64,000 nt of DNA. Source: Achromobacter sp. B7. Lineage in GTDB: Bacteria; Pseudomonadota; Gammaproteobacteria; Burkholderiales; Burkholderiaceae_B. The DNA is taken from NCBI RefSeq assembly GCF_003600685.1, contig NZ_CP032084.1, forward strand, positions 1,178,001-1,242,000, written 5' to 3'. The notes beneath the pieces are model-generated. The model saw only the letters and a list, made by a program, of their open reading frames with translations, did not search any database and was not told where the DNA came from. Shown here one piece after another: positions 27,891 through 37,579 of this stretch; position 1 is the stretch's first letter, and each line of letters starts with the position of its first letter. Made by a program: the position numbers and the translations under genes.

Positions 27891-28337
27891 CTAGCGGCCC
27901 AGCTTCATCGACACGTCGGTGTGGGTGCCTCGGTCCAGGTCGGCGCCCAGTGGCTGGTCCCAGTCGGACAGGTCCAAGAGTTCCGTGCTGACTTCGCCGG
28001 CTTCGATGCGGCGCGCGATGTCGTCCAGCAGCAGCGTGCGCGTGGCGAAACCCTTGCCTTGCAGGTCGCGCGCGAACAGGCGGTAAGTCAGGTTGGGCTC
28101 TTCGCCCTTCATGACGCCCAGATCAAGAATGCGGCCTTGTTCGTTGCGCATCAGCAGATGCCCGGGGCGTGCATAGATTCGGTAAATGCGCCACGGCGAG
28201 GACACCGCGGCATGGTCGCGAGCCACATTGCGCTGGCCGTCGCGCTGCGCAGGGTTGCCCCGGGGCGGCGGCGCGGACGGAAGCAGCTTGACGAAGGCGT
28301 TGGCGAATCGGGCGATCGACTTTTTGATGGCGCTCAC
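27891..28337 (-). CDS. hypothetical protein, start uncertain
   Basis: I do not recognise this protein. With a GTG start at 28337 it has 148 residues and begins with a basic helix (SAIKKSIARFANAFVKLL). The clearest conserved-looking part is WRIYRIYARPGHLLMRNEQGRI, then DLGVMKGEEPNLTYRLFARD. No export signal is visible. No good ribosome binding site precedes the GTG, and the frame stays open upstream to 28511, so the true start is unsure. It converges on the lipoprotein gene. Confidence 0.5.
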   Translation of the reverse strand: MSAIKKSIARFANAFVKLLPSAPPPRGNPAQRDGQRNVARDHAAVSSPWRIYRIYARPGHLLMRNEQGRILDLGVMKGEEPNLTYRLFARDLQGKGFATRTLLLDDIARRIEAGEVSTELLDLSDWDQPLGADLDRGTHTDVSMKLGR

Positions 28338-28815
28338 GCGGGATTCACGATTCGCACAATTGTGCGAGCTGAGCCGGTGGCGATTTTGCACGCGGAAAAT
28401 TCCGCAGGCGAGCAAATGTGCGCGGTGCGCGGGCAATGATGACGCAAGGCCATACTCCTGTATGGCGATACGGCGAGGCAACGCACGTTCAAAGCACCAT
28501 GGCGCGAGCATACGCGCTTTATCGTTCGCGCGTATTTGCCGATGTGCCCATGGGGGAAAAAGCCGCTTAATACGCGGCTAACCGTTGGCATCATTTTGTC
28601 GTTAATCGAGCATTATTCAACGCGCGCGGGATGAATCCAGTAATTGGAAACGCTAATTGACTTTGCCGACCGCTGCACCCATAGTGGGATTGAAGCTTTT
28701 CGAGCATCGTGATTTTCGTCCGGTCTTGCTGCCCACGTGGCGCTACATTGTTCGCTGTCCTTTCCTTGATAGGCTCATCTTCGCGGGCAGTGCCCGCATT
28801 TAAAGGAATGAGATT
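28338..28815. other. intergenic region upstream of the cold-shock gene
   Basis: This 478-base stretch is less GC-rich than its neighbours and holds no gene I can support. It contains a good promoter (28655-28683) and a long presumed leader for the cold-shock gene. A cluster of AT-rich sequence around 28580-28650 may help transcription. Confidence 0.5.
28655..28683 (+). promoter_or_regulatory. sigma-70-type promoter of the cold-shock gene
   Basis: TTGACT (28655-28660) and CATAGT (28678-28683) are separated by 17 bases. Transcription from here would give a 5' leader of about 125 bases, as is typical of cold-shock mRNAs, whose leaders fold differently at low temperature. Confidence 0.55.
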
Positions 28816-29019
28816 ATGGAAACCGGAATCGTGAAGTGGTTTAACGACGCAAAAGGATTTGGCTTCATCATGCCCGAGAACGGCGGCAAGGATTTATTTG
28901 CACACTTCTCGGAAATCGTGAGCGACGGACATAAAGTGCTGGTCGAAAACCAGCGCGTCAGCTACGTGACCGCACAGGGCGCCAAGGGCCCTCACGCCAC
29001 TCAAATCCGCGCTCTGTGA
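28816..29019 (+). CDS. cold-shock domain protein, CspA family
   Basis: The 67-residue protein is a single cold-shock domain. RNP1 is seen as KGFGFIMPENG (14-24) and RNP2 as DLFAHFSEI (27-35). These proteins bind single-stranded RNA and act as RNA chaperones. AAAGGAATGAG before the ATG gives the ribosome binding site. A terminator follows at once, and a small gene lies 40 bases on. Confidence 0.95.
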   Translation: METGIVKWFNDAKGFGFIMPENGGKDLFAHFSEIVSDGHKVLVENQRVSYVTAQGAKGPHATQIRAL

Positions 29020-29021
29020 AT

Positions 29022-29045
29022 AAAGGCCCATTGGGCCTTTTTTCC
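29022..29045 (+). terminator. terminator after the cold-shock gene
   Basis: AAAGGCCCATTGGGCCTTTTTT is a self-complementary hairpin followed by T residues, directly after the cold-shock stop codon. Some read-through into the next gene is possible. Confidence 0.85.
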
Positions 29046-29059
29046 AATTAGGGGGTTAT

Positions 29060-29317
29060 ATGTTTCACAATAATATGGTTTACAAGGGCTATCGGCTTAC
29101 CGCGAACGTGTCGCGGATCGTCGTTGGCGGCACCGGCAGCCCGGCATTTACGGCTACCGTGGCAGTGGAATTGGCCGCTGACCGCGACCAGCTCAACGAA
29201 CATCACGCCGTACCGCTGTTTGAATCGGGCGGGTTTGTATCCAGCCCCGGCATGGCGGTGGATGCGGCGATCAACCACGGACGGCTTGTCGTTGACGCCC
29301 ATGCCCGGCCATCTTGA
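29060..29317 (+). CDS. small protein of unknown function following the cold-shock gene
   Basis: I do not recognise this 85-residue protein. It has no signal peptide and a single alpha/beta-like layout: VYKGYRLTANVSRI, AFTATVAVEL, FVSSPGMAVDAAINHGRLVVD. GGGGG at 29051-29055 supports the ATG at 29060. It sits between the terminators of the cold-shock gene and its own, so it is either expressed by read-through or from a promoter inside that short gap. Confidence 0.65.
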   Translation: MFHNNMVYKGYRLTANVSRIVVGGTGSPAFTATVAVELAADRDQLNEHHAVPLFESGGFVSSPGMAVDAAINHGRLVVDAHARPS

Positions 29318-29351
29318 TTCCCCGCAGTGCGACGCTGCCCGCTTGCCGACC

Positions 29352-29375
29352 GGCCGCCCCAATGGGCGGCCTTTT
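29352..29375 (+). terminator. terminator after the small gene
   Basis: GGCCGCCC and GGGCGGCC form a perfect 8-bp stem with a CAAT loop followed by TTTT. Confidence 0.85.
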
Positions 29376-29430
29376 CATTTGTACGGCCGCCTGTAAACTC
29401 TGAACACCTAAAAAGCACAGGGGATGCTTG

Positions 29431-30348
29431 ATGGCCGGTAGCAGTTTCTTCGCATTGTTCGATGACATCGCCACCATTCTGGATGACGTGTCGGTGATGA
29501 CCAAGGTGGCGGCCAAGAAAACCGCCGGCGTGCTGGGCGACGACCTGGCGCTGAACGCCCAGCAAGTAACCGGCGTGCCGGTCAACCGGGAACTGCCTGT
29601 GGTGTGGGCAGTGGCCAAGGGATCGTTCATCAACAAGCTGATCCTGGTGCCGTCGGCGCTGCTGATCAGCGCGTTCGTGCCGTGGTTGGTGACGCCGCTG
29701 CTGATGCTGGGTGGCGCTTTTCTCTGCTTTGAGGGCGTTGAAAAACTGGCGCACAAGTTTCTGCCGCATGACGAGTCCGACGAAGGCAGCCACGCCGCGC
29801 GTGCCCAGGCCTTGCAGGACGAGTCGGTGGATATGGTGGCGTTCGAACGCAGCAAGATCAAGGGCGCGGTGCGAACCGACTTCATCCTGTCGGCGGAAAT
29901 CATCGTGATCAGCCTGGGCGCGGTGGCCGGCGCCGACTTCACGCGCCAGGTGGCCGTGTTGTCGATCATTGCCATCGCCATGACGATAGGCGTCTATGGC
30001 CTGGTGGCCGGCATCGTCAAGCTGGACGACCTGGGCCTGCACCTGAGCCAAAAGCGCGCGCAAGCCGTGGCATGGCTGGGGCGCGGCATCGTCGGCGCGG
30101 CGCCGTATCTGATGAAGACCTTGTCGGTGGTAGGCACCGCGGCCATGTTCATGGTGGGCGGCGCCATTCTCACGCACGGCATTCCCCCCGTGCACGCGGC
30201 CGTCGAACACGCCGCGGCCGCTATCGGCGGGGGCGCCATGGTGCAGGCGCTGACGTCCACCATGCTGAACGCACTGTTTGGCGTGGTGGCCGGCGCCGTG
30301 GTGCTGGGCGTGGTCACCGCCGTCAAGCGGATCTTCAAAAAGCACTGA
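29431..30348 (+). CDS. DUF808 family (YedI-like) inner-membrane protein
   Basis: The 305-residue protein starts with the family hallmark [19 protein letters not shown] and continues with [22 protein letters not shown]. It has about six hydrophobic segments, the first near 65-95 ([18 protein letters not shown]). The function of DUF808/YedI proteins is unknown. The ATG at 29431 is preferred to a TTG one codon earlier. It appears to be a single-gene unit. Confidence 0.88.
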   Translation: MAGSSFFALFDDIATILDDVSVMTKVAAKKTAGVLGDDLALNAQQVTGVPVNRELPVVWAVAKGSFINKLILVPSALLISAFVPWLVTPLLMLGGAFLCFEGVEKLAHKFLPHDESDEGSHAARAQALQDESVDMVAFERSKIKGAVRTDFILSAEIIVISLGAVAGADFTRQVAVLSIIAIAMTIGVYGLVAGIVKLDDLGLHLSQKRAQAVAWLGRGIVGAAPYLMKTLSVVGTAAMFMVGGAILTHGIPPVHAAVEHAAAAIGGGAMVQALTSTMLNALFGVVAGAVVLGVVTAVKRIFKKH

Positions 30349-30396
30349 CCTGACGCGGCGAAGGCAGCGTGCCGGGCGCGTGGCGCCCGCGCTGCC

Positions 30397-30478
30397 GCCA
30401 CGTGCCACGTGCCACGCGCCACGCGCCACGCGCCACGCGCCAGCGCCAGCGCCAGCCGCCAGCCGCCAGTCGCCACCC
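30397..30478. repeat. 7-base GC-rich tandem repeat
   Basis: Six copies of GCCACGT/GCCACGC are followed by GCCAGC-type units of six or seven bases. The tract fills much of the 300-base gap (30349-30648) before the hydrolase operon; the rest of the gap holds the palindrome at 30564-30579 and no gene. Confidence 0.85.
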
Positions 30479-30563
30479 GCGCGATCGCCGGGATTGCAAA
30501 CCGGCGCGCCGCCTCCAAGCCTAGGGAATCCCCTGCCTTGTTGCCTTGAACCGCATCCTCCTA

Positions 30564-30579
30564 AAATTGGCGCCAATTT
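30564..30579. promoter_or_regulatory. palindromic operator, copy 1, before the hydrolase-ABC operon
   Basis: AAATTGGCGCCAATTT is a perfect 16-base palindrome about 70 bases before the start of the alpha/beta hydrolase gene. The same TTGGCGCCAA core occurs before the binding-protein gene at 35917 and before the C45 hydrolase gene at 40323. The GntR protein encoded at 35093 is the natural candidate to bind it. Confidence 0.65.
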
Positions 30580-30648
30580 ATGTGATCATTATTTCGATCT
30601 GGCAGCCACCATGCGCCCGCGTGTAACGGCCATGGAGATGAGGAAATC

Positions 30649-31518
30649 ATGCAGTCCAACGCAGCTATCGCTCTGACTCCCGACGCCGCCATGGCTCGGG
30701 CCATCTACGACCTGGGCCACAGCACGGTGTTCGCCGCGCGCACCGACCCGCGTTTTTCCTATTGCATGTACGTGCCGCCGCATATCGACACGGCCAGGCA
30801 CCCCATGGAACTCGTCGTCATCATGCACGGCACGGGCCGCGCCTTTGTGGAATACCGCGACGCCTTCTCGGAGTTCGCCCGCTGGAACGACTGCATCGTG
30901 CTGTGCCCGCTGTTTCCGGTGGGACCGCTGGGCGACGGTAACCGCGACGGCTTCAAGCAACTGCGTGAAGGCGACATCCGCTACGACCAGATCCTGTTGG
31001 ACATGGTGGCCGAAGTGGGCGAGAAGTTCGGCATGCGCTTCGACAAGTTCGGCCTGTTCGGCTATTCCGGCGGCGGCCAATTCGTGAACCGCTTTGCCTA
31101 CCTGCATCCCGAACGCCTGTGGGCCGTGTCGATTGGCGCACCGGGCTCGGTGACGCTGCTGGACCCCAGCCAGGACTGGTGGGTGGGCGTGCGCGATGCC
31201 GAAACGCGCTTTGGCAAGGGTGTGGACATCGAAGCGCTCAAGCAGGTGGCGGTGCACATGATTGTCGGCAAGGCGGACCTGGAAACGTGGGAAATCACGC
31301 ACCGCGAAGGGGGCAAGTTCTTCATGGCCGGCGCCAATGACGCCGGCAAGACGCGCCCCGAACGGTTGGAATCGCTGCGCCGCTCATTCGAATCGGCCGG
31401 AGTGAAAGCCGTGTTGGACCTGGTGGACAACGTGCCGCACGACGGCCTGAAGTGTGTCGGCCACGTGCAGGACTTTCTGGCGCGCGCGCTGCGCAAGCGG
31501 CGCAATGCAGAAAACTGA
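30649..31518 (+). CDS. alpha/beta hydrolase
   Basis: The 289-residue cytoplasmic protein has an alpha/beta hydrolase core. ELVVIMHGTGR (about 54-64) forms the oxyanion region, and GYSGGG (about 142-147) holds the nucleophilic serine. A C-terminal histidine is probably the one in NVPHDGL (about 262-268). It would cleave an ester or amide. It is the first gene of a plus-strand operon with a peptide-type ABC transporter and follows a palindromic operator, so it probably acts on the imported compound. Confidence 0.82.
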   Translation: MQSNAAIALTPDAAMARAIYDLGHSTVFAARTDPRFSYCMYVPPHIDTARHPMELVVIMHGTGRAFVEYRDAFSEFARWNDCIVLCPLFPVGPLGDGNRDGFKQLREGDIRYDQILLDMVAEVGEKFGMRFDKFGLFGYSGGGQFVNRFAYLHPERLWAVSIGAPGSVTLLDPSQDWWVGVRDAETRFGKGVDIEALKQVAVHMIVGKADLETWEITHREGGKFFMAGANDAGKTRPERLESLRRSFESAGVKAVLDLVDNVPHDGLKCVGHVQDFLARALRKRRNAEN

Positions 31519-31579
31519 AATCGCGCAAGCCGGGCGCCTTGGCCGCCCGCGCCGTCGCGTCCAGGAATAGGAGAGGGCC

Positions 31580-32524
31580 ATGCTGCGTTTCGCGCTATCC
31601 CGAATTGTCATGGCTGTGCCGACCCTGCTGATCGTGGCGGTGGCGGTGTTCGTGATGATCCGGCTGATCCCGGGCGACCCCGCCCAACTACTGCTGGGCG
31701 ACTTGGCAACGCCGGCCGCGCTGGCGGACCTGCGGGCGCGGCTGGGCCTGGACCAGACCTGGCTGACCCAGTTCGGCATCTGGTTCGGCAACATGCTGCA
31801 CGGTGACCTGGGGGCGTCCATCAACACCGGGCAGCCCGTGCTGGCGCTGGTGTGGGACCGCTTCCTGATCAGCGGCCGCGTGGTGCTGGTGGCCGTGGTG
31901 TTCGCCGCACTGGTCGCGGTGCCGGCCGGCATGATCGCCGCCTGGAAGCAGAACAAATGGCCCGACCTGTTCCTGGTGGGCTCGGCCACGCTGCTGGTGT
32001 CGATCCCGACGTTCTGGCTCGGCCTGCTGCTGTTGATCTTCTTCGGCCTGAAATTGCAGTGGCTGCCCGTGGTGGGCTATGTGTCGATCGGGGAAGACTG
32101 GAAGGCCGGCCTGCTGTACCTGGCCATGCCGATCCTGACCTTGTTTTTGCACGAGATCGGTGTGCTGATGCGCATGGCGCGCGCCAGCACGCTGGAAGTG
32201 CTGAGGCTGGATTACATCACCCACGCGCGCGCCAAGGGGCTGTCCGAATCCGCCGTGCTGATGCGCCACGCGTTTCGCAACGCGTTCGGCCCGACCTGGA
32301 CGCTGATCGGCCTGGTGCTGGGCAATCTGCTGGGCGGCATCGCCGTGGTGGAAACGGTATTCACCATCCCCGGGCTGGGGCGTCTGCTGGTCGATTCCAT
32401 CTTTGCGCGCGACTACCCCGTCATCCAGGGCTGTTTGTTGTTCGTGGGCGTGGTCTACGTGGTGGTGAACCTGCTGATCGACCTGTGCTATCCCCTCTTC
32501 GACCCGAGAGTAACCGCCGAATGA
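31580..32524 (+). CDS. DppB/OppB-type ABC transporter permease
   Basis: This 314-residue inner-membrane protein has six membrane segments. The N-terminus MLRFALSRIVMAVPTLLIVA and the phrase RLIPGDPAQLLLG are typical of peptide-transporter permease 1. The EAA-type loop is DYITHARAKGLSESAVLMRH. GGAGAGGG precedes the ATG. Its stop overlaps the next permease start in an ATGA. It pairs with the following permease and the fused ATPase to import a peptide- or opine-like substrate. Confidence 0.93.
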   Translation: MLRFALSRIVMAVPTLLIVAVAVFVMIRLIPGDPAQLLLGDLATPAALADLRARLGLDQTWLTQFGIWFGNMLHGDLGASINTGQPVLALVWDRFLISGRVVLVAVVFAALVAVPAGMIAAWKQNKWPDLFLVGSATLLVSIPTFWLGLLLLIFFGLKLQWLPVVGYVSIGEDWKAGLLYLAMPILTLFLHEIGVLMRMARASTLEVLRLDYITHARAKGLSESAVLMRHAFRNAFGPTWTLIGLVLGNLLGGIAVVETVFTIPGLGRLLVDSIFARDYPVIQGCLLFVGVVYVVVNLLIDLCYPLFDPRVTAE

Positions 32525-33353
32525 AAACGCGAATTCCGAAAAGGCGAATTCCCGCCAACGCGCTCCTGGGTGGCCTGATCGTCGGGGCGATGATCGTCGC
32601 GGCGCTGATGGGCACTTTCTGGACGCCGCATGACCCGCTGAAGATCAACTTCATCTCGCGCCTGAAGCCGCCCGGCGGCGACTTCCTGCTGGGCACCGAC
32701 GAGTTCGGCCGCGACGAGCTTTCGCGCTTGTTGGCCGGCGCATCAAGCAGTGTGTGGATCAGCCTGTTGACGGTGACCTTCGCCATCGTCGTGGGCACCG
32801 CCATCGGCACGTTGACCGGCTTTGTGCGCGGCTGGACCGACCGCATCATCATGGCCTTCAACAATGCGCTGCTGGCCTTTCCCGGCCTGTTGCTGGCGTT
32901 GGGGCTGCTGGCCGTGGTGGGCGCGAACAAGTACGGCATCATCCTGGCGCTGGGCCTGGCGTACACGCCGTCGGTAACGCGCATCGTGCGCGGCACGGTG
33001 TTGTCGCTGCGTGAAAAAGAGTTCATCGAATCGTCCCGCGTGCTGGGCAATTCCGAGCTCTACACGATGTTCCGACACGTGCTGCCCAACTGCGTTGCGC
33101 CCCTGACGGTGCTGGCCACGTCGATGTTCGGCTGGGTGATCCTGGCCGAAAGCGCGCTCTCCTTCCTGGGCCTGGGGGTGCCGCCGCCCGCGCCCACCTG
33201 GGGCAATATGCTGGCCGCCGCGCGCCCGTTCATGGCGCAGGCGTCCTATCTGTCCATTCTTCCCGGCCTGGCCATCGCGCTGGCGCTGCTGGGCATCAAC
33301 CTGTTGGGCGACGCGGTGCGAGACCGTCTCGACCCCCGCATGAGGGGCGTGCA

Positions 33354-33357
<4 letters not shown>
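32521..33357 (+). CDS. DppC/OppC-type ABC transporter permease
   Basis: The 278-residue inner-membrane protein is the second permease. DPLKINFISRLKPPGGDFLLG and the TDEFGRDELSRLLAGA segment are the standard OppC signatures. The EAA loop is EFIESSRVLGNSELYTMFRH. It begins in an ATGA overlap with the first permease and ends in another with the ATPase gene, so the three are translationally coupled. Confidence 0.93.
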
Positions 33358-35009
<1,652 letters not shown>

Positions 35010-35092
35010 TGGCGGGCGGGGAACTCCCCGCTTTCCCTGCAAGGACTTACGCCTAAAATACGCGCTTTGGAATTGATAGACGGGAGTGGTCC

Positions 35093-35713
35093 ATGCCGAA
35101 AACGGCAGCGACGCAACCCGGCCTGGTCGACCGTATTGCCCATGATATTCAGTCGGGCGTGTATGGTCCTGGCGCCTGGTTGAAACAGATCGACCTGCAA
35201 GAGCGCTATGACGCCAAGCGTTTGGACGTGCGGCGGGCGCTGGACCAATTGGCCGCCAAGCGGCTGATTGCGCACATCCCGAACCGGGGCTATCACGTCT
35301 ACGCGATGGACCCGGACGTGCATCACCAGATCCGCGATATCCGCATCCTGCTGGAAAGCGGCGCGGCCGCGGACTTGATGCCGAACGTCACCGCCGCCAA
35401 GGTGCGCGCGCTGCGCACGCTGGCCGAACGTTTCGCCAAGCTGCTGCAAGACGGCACCTTGTTGGAACAGTACGAGGTCAACCTGGCGTTTCACGCGGCC
35501 ATGTACGACATGTGCCGCAACCGCGAACTGGCCGCGTTGATCCAGGACACGCGGGCGCGCGGCCCCGCTGCGCCGGCCAAGGAATGGGTGACGCGATCGC
35601 GCATCGAAATCTCGGCGCGTGAACACTTCGACATGGTGGATGCGCTGGAAGCGCGCGATGTGAAGCGGTTGCAGAAAATCATCTCGCAGCACGTCGGGCA
35701 GGATATTTCTTGA
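35093..35713 (+). CDS. GntR-family (FadR subgroup) transcriptional regulator
   Basis: The 206-residue regulator has a winged helix at 10-75 (IAHDIQSGVYGPGAWLKQIDL, then RRALDQLAAKRLI) and a helical FCD-type effector domain (about 85-200), with HAAMYD and EHFDMVDALEARD carrying likely metal or ligand histidines. GGGAG precedes the ATG. It sits between the transporter operon and the binding-protein genes. The TTGGCGCCAA palindromes around this cluster are its likely sites; no such palindrome lies directly before the regulator gene itself. Confidence 0.9.
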   Translation: MPKTAATQPGLVDRIAHDIQSGVYGPGAWLKQIDLQERYDAKRLDVRRALDQLAAKRLIAHIPNRGYHVYAMDPDVHHQIRDIRILLESGAAADLMPNVTAAKVRALRTLAERFAKLLQDGTLLEQYEVNLAFHAAMYDMCRNRELAALIQDTRARGPAAPAKEWVTRSRIEISAREHFDMVDALEARDVKRLQKIISQHVGQDIS

Positions 35714-35755
35714 TCGCTGTCTGCTGAACTGTTTGCTTGCGGCGGCGTGAATCGC

Positions 35756-35793
35756 GGCGGCCCTTCCTGCGAAGGGGCCGCCATTTTTTTTTG
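35756..35793 (+). terminator. terminator after the GntR gene
   Basis: GGCGGCCCTTC and GAAGGGGCCGCC form a stem with one bulge and a CTGC loop, followed by a run of ten T residues. Confidence 0.85.
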
Positions 35794-35821
35794 CCCTTGG
35801 CTTTGCTTCAGGGATACCCCG

Positions 35822-35849
35822 TATGGCGGCACAAGCCAGAGCCGCCATA
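35822..35849. promoter_or_regulatory. 9-bp inverted repeat upstream of operator copy 2
   Basis: TATGGCGGC and GCCGCCATA form a perfect inverted repeat around ten bases, ending 12 bases before the palindromic operator. It could be a second protein site or a weak hairpin. Confidence 0.4.
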
Positions 35850-35861
35850 ATTAGCAGATTA

Positions 35862-35875
35862 TTTTGGCGCCAAAA
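35862..35875. promoter_or_regulatory. palindromic operator, copy 2, before binding-protein gene 1
   Basis: TTTTGGCGCCAAAA is a perfect 14-base palindrome that ends 41 bases before the start codon at 35917. It shares the TTGGCGCCAA core with the sites at 30564 and 40410. Confidence 0.65.
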
Positions 35876-35916
35876 ATACGCGTGACATCTGCGCCGCACG
35901 CCGGGGAGTCTTCTGC

Positions 35917-37479
35917 ATGCATCACCATTTCGTACCCAGAGCGCTTGCGCTCTCCCTGGCGCTTGCCGCCACCGCCGTTCCGGTCCACGCCGCCGTGCTG
36001 ACCATCGCGCAACCGGCCGACATCCGCTCGACTAATCCGGGTGTCAACCGCGACAACACGACCGACGGCGTGGTGCTCAATATTGTTGAAGGGCTGGTCG
36101 GCTACCGCGAAGACGGCACCGTTGGCCCATTGCTGGCCAAATCGGTCGATTTGTCGCCGGACGGGTTGACCTATACGTTCACATTGCGCGACGGCGTCAA
36201 ATTCCATAACGGCGCCCCGCTGACCTCGGCGGATGTGCTGTGGAGCTGGCAGCGCTACATGGATGCCAAGACGGACTGGCGCTGCCGCAGCGACTTCGAC
36301 GGCCGCAATGGCCTGAAGGTCACCGAGGTAACCGCGCCGGATGCGAAGACCGTGGTGATGAAGGTGGACCGCAAGTCGGCGGTGTTCCTGGATTTCCTGG
36401 CGCGCACGGACTGCGGCATGACCGCCATTATTTCCAGGGACTCGGTGGCGGCGGACGGCTCGTGGGTCAAGCCGATCGGCACCGGCCCGTACATGTTCAA
36501 GGAATGGAAGCGCGGCGAATACACGCTGCTGACCGCGTTCAAGGACTACGTGTCGCCCTCGGGCGAGAAGCCGGATGGGTACGTGGGATCGAAGCGCCCG
36601 CTGGTGGACGAGGTGAAGTTCCTGGTGGTGCCGGACCCGTCCACGTCCAAGGCCGGGCTGATGTCCGGCGCCATTGACGCCAGCCAGATCACCAACACCG
36701 ACGTCGGCGAACTGAAAAGCGTGAAGACGCTGACCGTGTTCAGCCCGCATGACGCCGTCAAGCATGTGTTGTTGTTCCAGACGCAGGACCCGGTGCTCAA
36801 GAACGTGAAGATGCGGCAGGCGATTGCTGCTTCGCTGGACATTCCGCAGGTGGTGGCGGCCGCGTCGGAAGGGCTGGGCCAATTGAACAATTCCGCGGTC
36901 TACGCGGGCTCGGCCTACTACAAGGACGCCGAGAAGAAGGGCTACAAGTACGACCCGGCGCGGGCGCAGCAGCTGCTGAAAGAAGCGGGCTACAAGGGCG
37001 AGCCGGTGGTGATCTATGCCAACAAGCGCGCCCACGTGCCCAGCTACCAGGTGGCGGTGATCGCGCAGGCGATGATGCAGTCGGTGGGTATCAACGCCAA
37101 GATCGAAGTGCTGGAATGGGCGACGCAGCTGGACCGCTACAACACCGGCAAATACCAGATCAGCTCGTTCTCGTTTTCGTCGCGGTTGGACCCCTCGTTA
37201 AGCTTCGAGCAGTTCTCGGGCGACAAGACCAAGCAGCCGCGCAAGGTCTGGGATGACCCGGCGGCGCAGAAGTTGATCGACGAAAGTTTCCTGGAGTCCG
37301 ACCCGGCCAAGCGGCAGGCGATGTTCGATCAGCTGCATGCGCTGATGCTGGAACAGACGCCGATGCTGATGCTGTATAACGGCGCCGACGCGTGGGCAAC
37401 GAATAAGCGCGTCGCGGGGTTCTCGGTATGGGAAGGCAAGCCGCGCGCCTGGGAGACCAAGGTGGTCGGCGCCAAGTAA
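35917..37479 (+). CDS. family-5 (peptide/opine) ABC transporter substrate-binding protein 1
   Basis: The 520-residue periplasmic protein has a signal peptide ending near VHA and the SBP_bac_5 fold: DIRSTNPGVNRDNTTDGVV, FTLRDGVKFHNGAPLTSADVLWSW, GTGPYMFKEWKRGEY. It would deliver substrate to the permeases at 31580-33357. GGGGAG precedes the ATG. It has a close paralogue transcribed towards it at 37580-39151. The operator 41 bases upstream links it to the hydrolase-transporter operon. Confidence 0.93.
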   Translation: MHHHFVPRALALSLALAATAVPVHAAVLTIAQPADIRSTNPGVNRDNTTDGVVLNIVEGLVGYREDGTVGPLLAKSVDLSPDGLTYTFTLRDGVKFHNGAPLTSADVLWSWQRYMDAKTDWRCRSDFDGRNGLKVTEVTAPDAKTVVMKVDRKSAVFLDFLARTDCGMTAIISRDSVAADGSWVKPIGTGPYMFKEWKRGEYTLLTAFKDYVSPSGEKPDGYVGSKRPLVDEVKFLVVPDPSTSKAGLMSGAIDASQITNTDVGELKSVKTLTVFSPHDAVKHVLLFQTQDPVLKNVKMRQAIAASLDIPQVVAAASEGLGQLNNSAVYAGSAYYKDAEKKGYKYDPARAQQLLKEAGYKGEPVVIYANKRAHVPSYQVAVIAQAMMQSVGINAKIEVLEWATQLDRYNTGKYQISSFSFSSRLDPSLSFEQFSGDKTKQPRKVWDDPAAQKLIDESFLESDPAKRQAMFDQLHALMLEQTPMLMLYNGADAWATNKRVAGFSVWEGKPRAWETKVVGAK

Positions 37480-37485
37480 GCGGGG

Positions 37486-37520
37486 CAGGGGCCGGCGCCC
37501 ATTAAGGGCGTAGGCCCCTG
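37486..37520. terminator. long hairpin between the convergent binding-protein genes
   Basis: CAGGGGCC pairs with GGCCCCTG and an inner CGCCC pairs with GGGCG, giving about 13 bp around an ATTAA loop. No T run follows. Its place between two 3' ends suggests termination or 3'-end protection. Confidence 0.45.
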
Positions 37521-37579
37521 ATAACGGGCAGGCGGCGCGGCGCTACGGCCTTGCTGCGCCGCCCCATCCGTGCGTAGCG

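Noticed and set aside
28334..28594. A small minus-strand gene of 86 codons in the cold-shock upstream region
   Set aside because: It has no recognisable motif or good ribosome site and overlaps the more plausible frame ending at 27891.
30278..30676. A plus-strand frame through the 7-base repeats before the hydrolase operon
   Set aside because: Its translation is low-complexity Pro/Ala/Arg/His produced by the repeat, and it overlaps two real genes.
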